Source: Streptomyces sp. NRRL S-1022 (GTDB taxonomy: Bacteria; Actinomycetota; Actinomycetes; Streptomycetales; Streptomycetaceae). From it: a stretch of DNA of 64,000 bases. The notes under the pieces are model-generated. The model made no database searches. It saw only the letters and a list, made by a program, of their open reading frames with translations, and was not told where the DNA came from. This document shows, one piece after another, positions 46,438-54,961 of the stretch. How positions within the stretch are numbered: position 1 is the first letter of the stretch; each line of letters begins with the position of its first letter. Position numbers and translations under genes: made by a program. The DNA is taken from positions 1 to 64,000 of the forward strand of contig NZ_JOIU01000034.1 in assembly GCF_000720135.1 (NCBI RefSeq), written 5' to 3'.

Positions 46438-48015
46438 GTGTTCAACCGGAACCGATTCCTGCGGAGAGTCGCGGCGATCGCGTCCATATCGCTGGTGGCC
46501 GGATGCAGTCTGCTGTCCGACGGCGACCCCGACAGCCAGGGGCCGATCGTCGTGGGTACCACCAGCGCCCCCAGCACGCTGGACCCGGCCGGGGCCTGGG
46601 ACGGCTCCTGGGAGCTGTACCGGAACATCTTCCAGACGCTCCTCGCCTACCCGAGCGGTGCCACCACCCCCCAGCCCGACGCCGCCGAGAGCTGCTCCTT
46701 CACCGACTCCACGAGCCGCACCTACCGCTGCAAGCTGCGCTCCGGCATGAAGTTCGCCGACGGCGACCCGCTGACCGCCGAGGCGGTCCGGCACTCGATC
46801 GACCGCATCCGCACCATCAACGCCCCCGGCGGCCCCGCCGGGCTGCTCGGCAGCCTGGACCGCGTCGAGACCTCCGGCGACCGCGAGGTCGTCTTCCACC
46901 TCAACCAGCCGGACGCCACCTTCCCGTTCGTGCTGGCCACGCCCGCCATGTCGATCGTCGACCCGGACGACTACCCCGCCAACTCGCTGCGCAAGGACAC
47001 CTCGGTGTACGGCTCCGGACCGTACAAGCTGCAGTCCTACGAGGAGGGCTCCCAGGCCGTCCTGGTCCGCAACGGCAACTACCAGGGCTTCGCCAAGCCG
47101 CAGAACGACGCGGTGACCATCCGCTACTTCAAGGACTCCGCGGGGATGGTCAAGGCGCTCAAGGACAAGCGGATCGACGTCACCTACCGGGGTCTGGCCG
47201 CCGACGACATCCTCGCGCTGCAGGAGCACGACAGCGAGAACCTGCAACTGGTCGACGGGGCCGGCACCGACATCAGCTACCTGGTGTTCAACCCCAAGGA
47301 CCCCTGGGCCAAGCAGCCCGCCGTGCGCAAGGCCGTCGCGCAGATCGTCGACCGGGGCGCGATCGCGCACAAGGTCTACAAGGACACCGTCGACCCGCTG
47401 TACTCCATGGTCCCCAAGGGCCTGACCGGCCACGCCACGGGCTTCTTCGACGACTACGGCGACCCGAGCGTCCCCAAGGCCCGCAAGATCCTCTCCGACG
47501 CCGGCATCACCGGGCCCGTCCCGCTCACCCTCTGGTACACCAGCGACCGCTACGGCTCCGAGACGGCCCTGATGTTCCAGGAGCTGAAGCGGCAGCTGGA
47601 GGCCTCCGGCCTGTTCACCATCACCCTCAAGAGCCGCCCCTGGAAGTCCTACGTGGTCGGCTACCAGAAGGGCGAGTACCCGGTGTTCGGACGCGGCTGG
47701 TTCCCGGACTTCCCGGACGCGGACAACTTCATCGCCCCGTTCGTCGGCGAGCACAACGCCCTCGGCACGCCCTACCCGGCCAAGGAGATCACCGGCAGGC
47801 TGCTGCCCCACTCGCGCGCGGAGAGCGACCGGGCCCGGACCGTCAAGGACGTCGAGGCGGCCCAGCAGATCATGGTCGACGACGCCCGGCTGGTCCCGCT
47901 GTGGCAGGGCCGGCAGTTCGTGGCGGCCAGCGTCGACATCTCCGGCGGCGAGCAGGCCCTCGACCCGTCGACGATCATGATGATGTGGGCACTGCACCGC
48001 AAGACCAGCTGGTGA
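46438..48015 (+). CDS. Family-5 ABC transporter substrate-binding lipoprotein
   Basis: About 525 residues. Signal with lipobox (AAIASISLVAGCSLLSDGDP), then a peptide/nickel-type binding protein: TLDPAGAWDGSWELYRNIFQ, KLRSGMKFADGDPLTAEAVR and SIVDPDDYPANSL. It would bind oligopeptides or similar ligands outside the membrane. No permease or ATPase genes are adjacent, so it either feeds a transporter elsewhere or acts as a sensor. GTG 46438 has GAGGAG at 46425-46430; GTG 46432 is an alternative. GGTATGG repeats lie at 46391 and 46411. Confidence 0.87.
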   Translation: MFNRNRFLRRVAAIASISLVAGCSLLSDGDPDSQGPIVVGTTSAPSTLDPAGAWDGSWELYRNIFQTLLAYPSGATTPQPDAAESCSFTDSTSRTYRCKLRSGMKFADGDPLTAEAVRHSIDRIRTINAPGGPAGLLGSLDRVETSGDREVVFHLNQPDATFPFVLATPAMSIVDPDDYPANSLRKDTSVYGSGPYKLQSYEEGSQAVLVRNGNYQGFAKPQNDAVTIRYFKDSAGMVKALKDKRIDVTYRGLAADDILALQEHDSENLQLVDGAGTDISYLVFNPKDPWAKQPAVRKAVAQIVDRGAIAHKVYKDTVDPLYSMVPKGLTGHATGFFDDYGDPSVPKARKILSDAGITGPVPLTLWYTSDRYGSETALMFQELKRQLEASGLFTITLKSRPWKSYVVGYQKGEYPVFGRGWFPDFPDADNFIAPFVGEHNALGTPYPAKEITGRLLPHSRAESDRARTVKDVEAAQQIMVDDARLVPLWQGRQFVAASVDISGGEQALDPSTIMMMWALHRKTSW

Positions 48016-48121
48016 GACCGGCGAACGGCCTCGCGGCACCGGTTGTCAGTGGTCGCCTGTAGGTTCGGGAACCTGGAAGTGACCGCACGCCGTAGTTGAT
48101 CGACATCGTGAGGACGTTGAC

Positions 48122-48805
48122 GTGACCGACATCGCCATGCTGCCCGAGTCCTGGCGCGGGGTTCTGGGCGACGAACTGCAGCAGCCCTACTTCAAGGAGC
48201 TGACCGAGTTCGTCGAGGAGGAGCGGGCGAAGGGTCCCGTCTACCCGCCGCGCGAGGAGGTCTTCGCCGCGCTGGACGCGACGCCGTACGAGCGGGTGAA
48301 GGTCCTCGTCCTCGGCCAGGACCCGTACCACGGCGAGGGCCAGGGCCACGGCCTGTGCTTCTCGGTCCGCCCGGGGGTGAAGACCCCGCCCTCGCTGCGG
48401 AACATCTACAAGGAGATGCAGCAGGAGCTGGGCCTGCCCGTCCCCGACAACGGTTACCTGATGCCGTGGGCCCGGCAGGGCGTGCTGCTGCTCAACGCGG
48501 TCCTCACCGTCCGGGCCGGCGAGGCCAACTCGCACAAGGGCAAGGGCTGGGAGAAGTTCACGGACGCGGTGATCCGCGCGGTGGCCTCCCGTCCCGACCC
48601 GGCGGTGTTCGTCCTGTGGGGCAACTACGCGCAGAAGAAGCTCCCGCTGATCGACGAGACCCGGCACGTGGTGGTCAAGGGCGCGCACCCCTCGCCGCTG
48701 TCCGCGAAGAAGTTCTTCGGTTCGCGTCCCTTCACGCAGATCAACGAGGCGATCGCCGCGCAGGGTCACGAGCCGGTCGACTGGCGGATCCCGGACCTGG
48801 GCTGA
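48122..48805 (+). CDS. ung: Uracil-DNA glycosylase, family 1
   Basis: 227 residues. It removes uracil from DNA as the first step of base-excision repair. Motif A GQDPYHGEGQGHGLCFS (catalytic Asp, near residue 65), PSLRNIYKEM and motif B HPSPLSAKKFFGSRPF are intact. GTG 48122 has GAGG about 10 bases upstream. Stands alone. Confidence 0.96.
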   Translation: MTDIAMLPESWRGVLGDELQQPYFKELTEFVEEERAKGPVYPPREEVFAALDATPYERVKVLVLGQDPYHGEGQGHGLCFSVRPGVKTPPSLRNIYKEMQQELGLPVPDNGYLMPWARQGVLLLNAVLTVRAGEANSHKGKGWEKFTDAVIRAVASRPDPAVFVLWGNYAQKKLPLIDETRHVVVKGAHPSPLSAKKFFGSRPFTQINEAIAAQGHEPVDWRIPDLG

Positions 48806-48990
48806 CCGCCGCCGGCGGCCGGGGGAGCGCCGCGGAGGAGCGCGGGACCGGTACCGCCCCGCGGCCCCGCCGCACGGGCGCGACTGGCCACGGCGGCCCC
48901 GCAGTTGCCCACCGGCCCCGCCTGGCGGGGAATCCTCCCGGTGCCGGTTAGCGTCAGGACCGAACCATTGCCGACGGCCCGGAGGCACCC

Positions 48991-49503
48991 GTGGCGGAGC
49001 GACAGGAACAGGCGGCGCCGGACGCCGTGCTGACGCGGATCGGGCAGGTCGTGATGCTGCACCACGGGGGTGACCGCGAGGAGGCCCGCAGCCGCTTCCT
49101 GGACCTGTGGGCGGAGATCGGCGAGGAGGGCGACCCGCTGCACCGCTGCACCCTCGCCCACTACCTGGCCGACACCCAGGACGACCCGGCGGACGAACTC
49201 GCCTGGGACCTGCGGGCGCTGTCGGCGGCGGAGGAGCTGGCCGACGGCCGGGCGGGCGGCGACCCGTCGAGCGTCCAGGGCTTCCTCCCCTCCCTCCATC
49301 TCAACCTGGCCGCGGACTACGACAGGCTGGGCCGCGCCGAGGCCGCCCGCAGCCACCTGCGCCGGGCCCGCAGCACCGCGGGGGTCCTCGCGGACGACGG
49401 CTACGGCGCGGGGGTGCGGTCGGCGATCAGCCGGCTGGCGTCGCGGCTGGGGGAGGACGCCGGCCGGGGGGACGAGGGCTGGACGCCGCCGCGTCAGCGG
49501 TAG
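48991..49503 (+). CDS. Small helical-repeat (TPR-like) protein
   Basis: 170 residues from GTG 48991 (GGAGG at 48981). All helical with repeat character: LTRIGQVVMLHHGGDREEAR, CTLAHYLADTQDDPADELAW, LHLNLAADYDRLGRAEAARS, HLRRARSTAGVLADDGYGAG. It resembles tetratricopeptide proteins of unknown role. The last 40 codons (from about 49387) belong to a repeat array whose other copies lie downstream, outside the gene, as broken remnants. Confidence 0.8.
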   Translation: MAERQEQAAPDAVLTRIGQVVMLHHGGDREEARSRFLDLWAEIGEEGDPLHRCTLAHYLADTQDDPADELAWDLRALSAAEELADGRAGGDPSSVQGFLPSLHLNLAADYDRLGRAEAARSHLRRARSTAGVLADDGYGAGVRSAISRLASRLGEDAGRGDEGWTPPRQR

Positions 49504-50020
49504 TCTCCGGCGGGCCGGGCGGGGGTGCTCGGTGCGGTGCGGGGCCGTGCGGTGTCCCGCGGGGCTTCTCGCGGATGATGGTGACGGCGCGGGGGTGCGG
49601 TCGGCGATCAGCCGGCTGGCGTTGCGGCTGGGGGAGGACGCCGGCCGGGGGGACGAGGGCTGGGTGCCGCCGCGTCAGCGGTAGCCTCCGGCGGGCCGGG
49701 CGGGAGCGCTCGGTGCGGTGCGGGGCCGTGCGGTCGGCCAGCTGCGCCGGGCGGCAGTCCCGCGGGGCTTCTCGCGGATGACGGTGACGGCGCGGGGGTG
49801 CGGTCGGCGATCAGCCGGCTGGCGTTGCGGCTGGGGGAGGAGGCCGGCCCGGGGGGGGCGAGGGCTGGACGCCGCCGCGCCGGCGGTAGTCTCCGGCGGG
49901 CCGGACGGGGGTGCTCGGTGCGGTGCGGGGCCGGCCGTGTCGTCGGCCACCTGCAGTGCTGTCGGCCAGCTGGGCGGTGTCGGGGCGAGGGCTGGGTGCC
50001 GCCGCGTCAGCGGTATGGCT
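49387..50020 (+). repeat. Decaying tandem copies of a gene 3' end
   Basis: The segment starting CTCGCGGACGACGG at 49387, inside the helical-repeat gene, recurs at 49568 and 49771 (periods 181 and 203 bases); a truncated fourth copy (GCGAGGGCTGGGTGCCGCC) is at 49985. Each unit carries the coding sequence for the gene's C-terminus, its TAG stop (copies 1-3) and a stretch of downstream sequence. Copy 2 still encodes GAGVRSAISRLALRLGEDAG in another phase; copy 3 has lost frame. Copy 3 is a mosaic: its 5' part shares bases with copy 2 (GTTGCGG) and its 3' part with copy 1 (GGCTGGACGCC). It fills the gap between the gene and the TetR gene. Confidence 0.88.
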
Positions 50021-50051
50021 CCGGTGGCCGGCTTCGTGCCGGGGCGGGACG

Positions 50052-50657
50052 TCAGCCGCCGCCGGGTCGCGATCCCAGCAGGCTCACGAGCAGTTCCCGC
50101 AGCCCCGTGCGGATCTCCTCCAGGTCCGGCGTCCGGCTGTTGAAGGAACCGGCCGCGCAGGAGAACAACAGCCCTTCCGCCCAGGCGGCCAGGGACAGCA
50201 CGTGGCGGTCCGGCTCGGGTGAGCCCGCGGCCGTGAGCAGCGCGGTCAGCTGCTCCCTGAAGACGGCGCCGGTACGGTCGTAATAGGCGCGCAGTTCCGG
50301 GCGGCGGGTGGCCTCCAGAGCCAGTTCGTACCGGGCGATCAGCAACGCGCGGTGGCGGGTCAGGGAGCGGTGGACCGCGAGCGCCAGCCCGTCCGCCAGC
50401 GCCTCGGGACCGCCGCGCGGGTCCGGCAGCTCCGTCAGAGCCAGCACCCGTGCCTCCCGCTCCGCGTGCCGCCGCACCGCCAGTTCCAGCAGCGCCTGCC
50501 GGGTGCGCGCCACGTTCGACGTCGAGCCCGGCGGCAGCCCGGCCGCCTCGTCCACCGCACGGTGCGTCAGTCCGCGCATGCCGCGCTCGGCGAGCAGGGC
50601 GAGGGCGGCGTCGGCGACGAGATCGGCGCGGGAGACGCCGGGGGAGTGTGCGGCCAT
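50052..50657 (-). CDS. TetR family transcriptional regulator
   Basis: 201 residues. N-terminal helix-turn-helix: ADLVADAALALLAERGMRGL, THRAVDEAAGLPPGSTSNV. The helical ligand domain ends EEIRTGLRELLVSLLG. It is divergent from a flavin monooxygenase gene with two matching palindromes in between, so it most likely represses that gene and itself. Inducer unknown. Confidence 0.9.
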   Translation of the reverse strand: MAAHSPGVSRADLVADAALALLAERGMRGLTHRAVDEAAGLPPGSTSNVARTRQALLELAVRRHAEREARVLALTELPDPRGGPEALADGLALAVHRSLTRHRALLIARYELALEATRRPELRAYYDRTGAVFREQLTALLTAAGSPEPDRHVLSLAAWAEGLLFSCAAGSFNSRTPDLEEIRTGLRELLVSLLGSRPGGG

Positions 50658-50677
50658 GGGGGAACCCTATCCGTCTC

Positions 50678-50717
50678 ACTACGGCTGTAGTACAGTGACG
50701 CGTACTACAGCTGTAGT
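50678..50717. promoter_or_regulatory. Twin palindromic operators of the TetR/monooxygenase divergon
   Basis: ACTACGGCTGTAGT (50678-50691) and ACTACAGCTGTAGT (50704-50717, a perfect 14-base palindrome) are 26 bases apart centre to centre, in the gap between the divergent genes. The repeated half-site ACTAC is the probable TetR recognition element. The second site is directly before AGGAGG of the monooxygenase gene. Confidence 0.8.
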
Positions 50718-50730
50718 CGGAGGAGGAGTC

Positions 50731-51906
50731 ATGGCAGAGGATGCCCGCGTGATCGTCATCGGCGGCGGGATCGGAGGACTCGCCGCGGCGGCCGCCCTGC
50801 ACCAGCGGGGCCGGGCGGTGACCGTGCTGGAGCGCGCTCCCGCCCTCAAGCCCGTGGGCGCGGCCATCTCCCTCGCCCCGAACGCCCTGCGGGCCCTGGA
50901 CGTCCTCGGCATCGGCGAGGAGATCCGCGACCTGGCGGCGTGGCAGGGCGACGGCGGACTGCGCACCCCCGGGGGACGCTGGCTGTCCCGTTCGAACGCC
51001 GAGGCCGCGGCGGCCCGCTTCGGCGGCCCCCTGGTCCTGCTGCCCCGGGCCGTCCTCGTCGACCGGCTCGCCGCCCTGCTCCCGCCCGGCGCCGTCCGCA
51101 CCGGGACGCCCGCCACCCTCACCGACCCCGGCGACCGCGACCGCCCCGCCCGCGTGAGGGCCGGCGCGGAGGAGCTGGAGGCCGGCCTGGTCGTCGGCGC
51201 GGACGGCGTCGGCTCCCGGGTCCGTGCCGCCCTGTTCCCCGCGCACCCGGGACCGGCGTACGCCGGATTCACCACCTGGCGCGTCCTGGTCCCCCTGCCG
51301 GGCACCGACTTCGCCCCGCACGAGACCTGGGGCCGCGGCCACATCTGGGGCACCCAGCCCCTCCGGGACGGCCGGGTGTACGCCTACGGGGCGGCCAGGG
51401 TCCCGGCGGGCGAGCACGCCCCGGACGACGAGAAGGCCGAACTCCTGCGCCGCTACGGCGACTGGCACCACCCCGTCCCCGCCGTGCTGGCCGCCGCCCG
51501 CCCCGAGGACGTGCTCCGGCACGACGTGCACCACCTCGGCCGGCCCCTGCCGGCCTACCACGCGGGCCGGACCGCCCTCCTCGGCGACGCCGCCCACGCC
51601 ATGCCCCCGACCCTCGGGCAGGGCGGCAACCAGGCCATCGAGGACGCCGTCGTCCTCGCCCACCACGGCGGCGACCTGCCCTCCTACACCGCGGACCGCC
51701 TCCCGCGCACGACCGCCCTCGCCCGCCGGGCCGTCCGGGTCGCCCGCCTCAACATGGCCGGCAGCCGGGCCGTCGTGGCCGTACGGAACACCGCCGTCAC
51801 GGCCCTGTCGCTGGCCGGGCCCGCGCTCCTCCTGCGCGGCTTCGACGGCATCGCCGACTGGCGGCCCCCGTATGCTTCCGGCAGGCACCACGCAGGCAAG
51901 CCGTAG
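50731..51906 (+). CDS. FAD-dependent monooxygenase
   Basis: 391 residues, group A flavoprotein hydroxylase. GxGxxG dinucleotide motif IVIGGGIGGLAAAAAL, DG motif VVGADGVGSRVRAALF near residue 160, GD motif ALLGDAAHAMPPTLGQGGNQ near residue 295. It would oxidise an aromatic or similar substrate with NAD(P)H and O2. Strong ribosome-binding site AGGAGG before ATG 50731. Regulated by the divergent TetR protein; 10 bases before the next gene, so probably in one operon with it. Confidence 0.9.
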   Translation: MAEDARVIVIGGGIGGLAAAAALHQRGRAVTVLERAPALKPVGAAISLAPNALRALDVLGIGEEIRDLAAWQGDGGLRTPGGRWLSRSNAEAAAARFGGPLVLLPRAVLVDRLAALLPPGAVRTGTPATLTDPGDRDRPARVRAGAEELEAGLVVGADGVGSRVRAALFPAHPGPAYAGFTTWRVLVPLPGTDFAPHETWGRGHIWGTQPLRDGRVYAYGAARVPAGEHAPDDEKAELLRRYGDWHHPVPAVLAAARPEDVLRHDVHHLGRPLPAYHAGRTALLGDAAHAMPPTLGQGGNQAIEDAVVLAHHGGDLPSYTADRLPRTTALARRAVRVARLNMAGSRAVVAVRNTAVTALSLAGPALLLRGFDGIADWRPPYASGRHHAGKP

Positions 51907-51916
51907 GGGAGAGCAC

Positions 51917-52828
51917 GTGAAGGTCGGCTGCATCGGACTCGGGGACATCGCGCAGAAGGCGTACCTGCCGGTGCTCGGCAGCCAGCCGGGAATCGACCTG
52001 CACCTGCAGACCCGCACGCCCGCCACCCTGGACCGGGTCGGCGACCTTTTGCACCTGCCCGGCGAGCAGCGGCACACCACCCTGGACTCGCTGCTCGCCG
52101 CCGGCCTCGACGCCGCCTTCGTGCACGCGCCGACCGCCGTCCACCCCGAGATCGTCGCCCGGCTGCTGGAGGCCGGCGTACCGACGTACGTGGACAAGCC
52201 GCTCGCCTACCGGCTCGCCGACTCCGAGCGGCTGGTCGCCCTGGCCGAGCGGCGGGGCGTCTCGCTGTTCGTCGGCTTCAACCGCCGGTACGCCCCCGGG
52301 TACACCCAGTGCCGGGACCACCCGCGCGAGCTGATCCTCATGCAGAAGAACCGGATCGGCCTGCCCGAGGAACCCCGCTCGATGATCCTGGACGACTTCA
52401 TCCACGTCGTCGACACCCTGCGGTTCCTGGCGCCCGGACCGGTCGACGACGTGACGGTGCGCGCCCGCGTCGAGGACGGGCTGGTCCAGCACGTCGTGCT
52501 CCAGCTCGGCGGGGACGGCTTCACCGCGCTCGGGCTGATGAACCGGCTCAGCGGCTCCACCGAGGAGCTCCTGGAGGTGTCCGGCCAGGACACCAAGCGC
52601 CAGGTCGTCAACCTCGCCGAGGTGATCGACCACAAGGGGCAGCCGACCGTGCGCCGGCGCGGCGACTGGGTGCCGGTGGCCCGGCAGCGCGGCATCGAGC
52701 AGGCGGTCCTCGCGTTCCTGGACGCCGTACGGGCCGGGAAGGTGCTCAGCGCCCGTGACGCACTGGCGACCCATGAACTGTGCGAGCGGGTGGTCCAAGC
52801 GGTTCAGGACCGCTGCGGCGCAGCCTGA
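51917..52828 (+). CDS. Gfo/Idh/MocA family oxidoreductase
   Basis: 303 residues from GTG 51917 (AGGGGAGAG upstream). Rossmann start KVGCIGLGDIAQKAYLPVLG, the family EKP-like motif as VDKPLAY near residue 95, and VGFNRRYAPG. Uses NAD(P) on a sugar or similar substrate. Its 3' end overlaps the convergent lnt gene by 83 bases (52746-52828); both frames are intact there. Confidence 0.88.
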   Translation: MKVGCIGLGDIAQKAYLPVLGSQPGIDLHLQTRTPATLDRVGDLLHLPGEQRHTTLDSLLAAGLDAAFVHAPTAVHPEIVARLLEAGVPTYVDKPLAYRLADSERLVALAERRGVSLFVGFNRRYAPGYTQCRDHPRELILMQKNRIGLPEEPRSMILDDFIHVVDTLRFLAPGPVDDVTVRARVEDGLVQHVVLQLGGDGFTALGLMNRLSGSTEELLEVSGQDTKRQVVNLAEVIDHKGQPTVRRRGDWVPVARQRGIEQAVLAFLDAVRAGKVLSARDALATHELCERVVQAVQDRCGAA

Positions 52829-54320
52829 GCGCCCGCACCCCCTCCGTCACGCCCAGCGCCGCCAGCACCAGCAGTGCGCCGTGCACCGGCCAGTCGCCGT
52901 AGCGGACGTACGGCGTGACGCCGTGCGCGAGCGGTACGTCGTACACGCGCGCCGTGCTCGTGTCGGTGCCGAGCCACGGGCCGAGGCGCCGCCCGTCCGG
53001 GCCGTAGACCGCTGAGACACCGGTGAGCGTGGCGTGCACCATCGGGCGGCCGGTCTCGGCGGCACGCAGCGCGGCCAGCGAGGCGTGCTGCTCCGGCGCC
53101 CAGCTGCGCTGGAAGGACGAGGTGGACGACTGGCCGAGGAGGACGTCCGCGCCGTCCTCGGCGAGATGCCGGCTCATGTCGGGGAACGCGGTCTCGAAGC
53201 AGACCAGCGGGCCGATCCGCAGCCCGTGCCCGACGTTCATCACGGTCTGCGCGGAGCCGCGCCGCCGGTCCTCGCCCGCGGCCCGGCCCACCGAGGTGGC
53301 CCAGCCCAGCAGTGAACGGGCCGGTATGTACTCGCCGAACGGGACCAGCCGCATCTTGTCGTACCGGTCACCGGTCAGGCCGTGCGGGCCGGCCAGCACC
53401 GAGCTCTTGTAGATGCCGGGCCGGTCGGAGCGGCGGGCGTCCACGTTCACCAGCAGGTCGGCGCCGGTCTCGCGGGACAGGGCGGCCAGCCGCCGGGCCA
53501 GGTCGGGACGGTCGTCGAGGTCGAAGCCGACGCTGGACTCGCCCCACACCACCAGGTCGACGCCCTGCCCGGCGAGCCGCCGGGTCAGCTGCTCCTCCCG
53601 GACGAACCGCTTGTCGCCGCTGTCCCGCCCGGCCACGATGCCCGGCTGGACCACGGCGATCCGCACCCGTCCGCCGGTGTCGGGGCGCGGCGCCCACACC
53701 CACGCGGCCGAGGTCACCACGGCCGTGGCGACCAGCGAGGCCACGGCCGGCGCCCGCGACCCGGGCACGGTGAGCAGCATGGCCACCGCCACGTTGACGG
53801 CCACCACCAGGAAGCTGAGCAGCCACACCCCGCCGACCGAGGCCAGCCGCAGCGCCGGGCCCACCTGCCACTGGCTGGCGCCCAGCATGCCCCACGGTCC
53901 GCCGAGGCCCTGCCAGGACCGGACCAGTTCCACCGCCAGCCACGCCGACGGCAGCACCAGCAGCGCGGCGGCGGCCCGGCCCGGAGTCGGCGCCCCGCCC
54001 AGGAACCGGCGCACCAGCCGGCCCCAGGGCATCCAGAGCAGGCCCAGCAGCGCGGCGATCAGGAAGATGAACACGTGCAGGCTCGGCAGCAGCCAGTGGT
54101 GGACGGCCACCAGGAAGCCGATGCCGCCCCACCAGCCGTCGTACCCGGCCCGGCGTCCGGTCGGCGCGGAGCGGGCCAGCAGGATCCACGGCACCAGGGC
54201 GACGTACGCGAACCACCACAAGGACGGCGCCGGGAACGCGAGCACGGGAAGGGCACCGGCGAGGGCGGCGGCGGCCGAGCGGCGCCAGGGGGAGGCCGGC
54301 CAGTGGTAGATCATCCTCAT
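52746..54320 (-). CDS. lnt: Apolipoprotein N-acyltransferase
   Basis: 524 residues. An N-terminal half of about six to eight membrane helices is followed by a nitrilase-type domain with the Glu-Lys-Cys triad: VVWGESSVGF (Glu), DKMRLVPFGEYIP (Lys) and PLVCFETAFPD (Cys). It adds the third acyl chain to lipoproteins, and this window alone encodes several (ModA, the sugar-binding protein, the peptide-binding protein, the Rieske protein). GGGAGGG precedes ATG 54320. The C-terminal 40 residues are Arg/Pro-rich and overlap the neighbouring gene on the other strand. Confidence 0.92.
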   Translation of the reverse strand: MRMIYHWPASPWRRSAAAALAGALPVLAFPAPSLWWFAYVALVPWILLARSAPTGRRAGYDGWWGGIGFLVAVHHWLLPSLHVFIFLIAALLGLLWMPWGRLVRRFLGGAPTPGRAAAALLVLPSAWLAVELVRSWQGLGGPWGMLGASQWQVGPALRLASVGGVWLLSFLVVAVNVAVAMLLTVPGSRAPAVASLVATAVVTSAAWVWAPRPDTGGRVRIAVVQPGIVAGRDSGDKRFVREEQLTRRLAGQGVDLVVWGESSVGFDLDDRPDLARRLAALSRETGADLLVNVDARRSDRPGIYKSSVLAGPHGLTGDRYDKMRLVPFGEYIPARSLLGWATSVGRAAGEDRRRGSAQTVMNVGHGLRIGPLVCFETAFPDMSRHLAEDGADVLLGQSSTSSFQRSWAPEQHASLAALRAAETGRPMVHATLTGVSAVYGPDGRRLGPWLGTDTSTARVYDVPLAHGVTPYVRYGDWPVHGALLVLAALGVTEGVRALRLRRSGPEPLGPPARTVHGSPVRHGR

Positions 54321-54389
54321 AAGGACCCTCCCTACCCACCGATGGCTCCAGTGTGCGTGGTGAGCGTACGGCGGTGCGCGTCGCCGTCC

Positions 54390-54866
54390 CTACGGCCTGC
54401 TTTCCCGGGGGGCGCCCCCGCGGCGCCACTTCTCGTGGACGACGACCTCGCTCAGGCGCCAGCCGTCCGGTGTGCGCAGGACCCCGAAGTCGTACCGGCC
54501 GCCGCACACCAGGTCCGGCGCGGCGGAGCCGTCCGCGTCGGTGAGGCGCAGCGGGTTGACGTAGTCGGCGCGGACCCGGGCGGTGTCGCCGGTGTCCTGG
54601 TCGAGGGCCCCGAAGCGCACTTGCCGGTTGACGATCAGGTGCTGGCGCATGGCGAACAGGGCCAGGCTCTCGGCGAGCCAGGCCGCGACCCGGTCCGCGT
54701 CGCCCTCGATGCCGCCCGCCGAGCGGTAGTCGGCGCGCCCGTCCGCCGTGAACAGGCCTCGGTAGCCCCTCCAGTCGCCGTCGTCCACCGCCACCGCGTA
54801 CGCGGTGACCAGGTCGTCCACGGCCAGTCGGTCCCTCACGGTCGCGAACTCCGCACGCTGCGTCAT
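54390..54866 (-). CDS. SnoaL/NTF2-like family protein
   Basis: 158 residues with the SnoaL_4-type pattern: LAVDDLVTAYAVAVDDGDWR, GYRGLFTADGRADYRSAGG, ARVRADYVNPLRL and GGRYDFGVLRTPDGWRLSEV. These cone-shaped barrels include isomerases, dehydratases and ligand-binding proteins; the substrate cannot be read. Transcribed alone, downstream of nothing related. Confidence 0.85.
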   Translation of the reverse strand: MTQRAEFATVRDRLAVDDLVTAYAVAVDDGDWRGYRGLFTADGRADYRSAGGIEGDADRVAAWLAESLALFAMRQHLIVNRQVRFGALDQDTGDTARVRADYVNPLRLTDADGSAAPDLVCGGRYDFGVLRTPDGWRLSEVVVHEKWRRGGAPRESRP

Positions 54867-54961
54867 CGGGCCAGTCTTGGGTACGCCGGGCGTGGATCCA
54901 AGTGTTGTGCGTGGTGAATATTCGGTGGTGCGGGGCGCGTGCGGCGGCGGAGTCTGTACCC

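Noticed and set aside
49504..50020. Additional genes in the repeat array
   Set aside because: Open frames there are phase-shifted copies of the preceding gene's 3' end and lack start signals.
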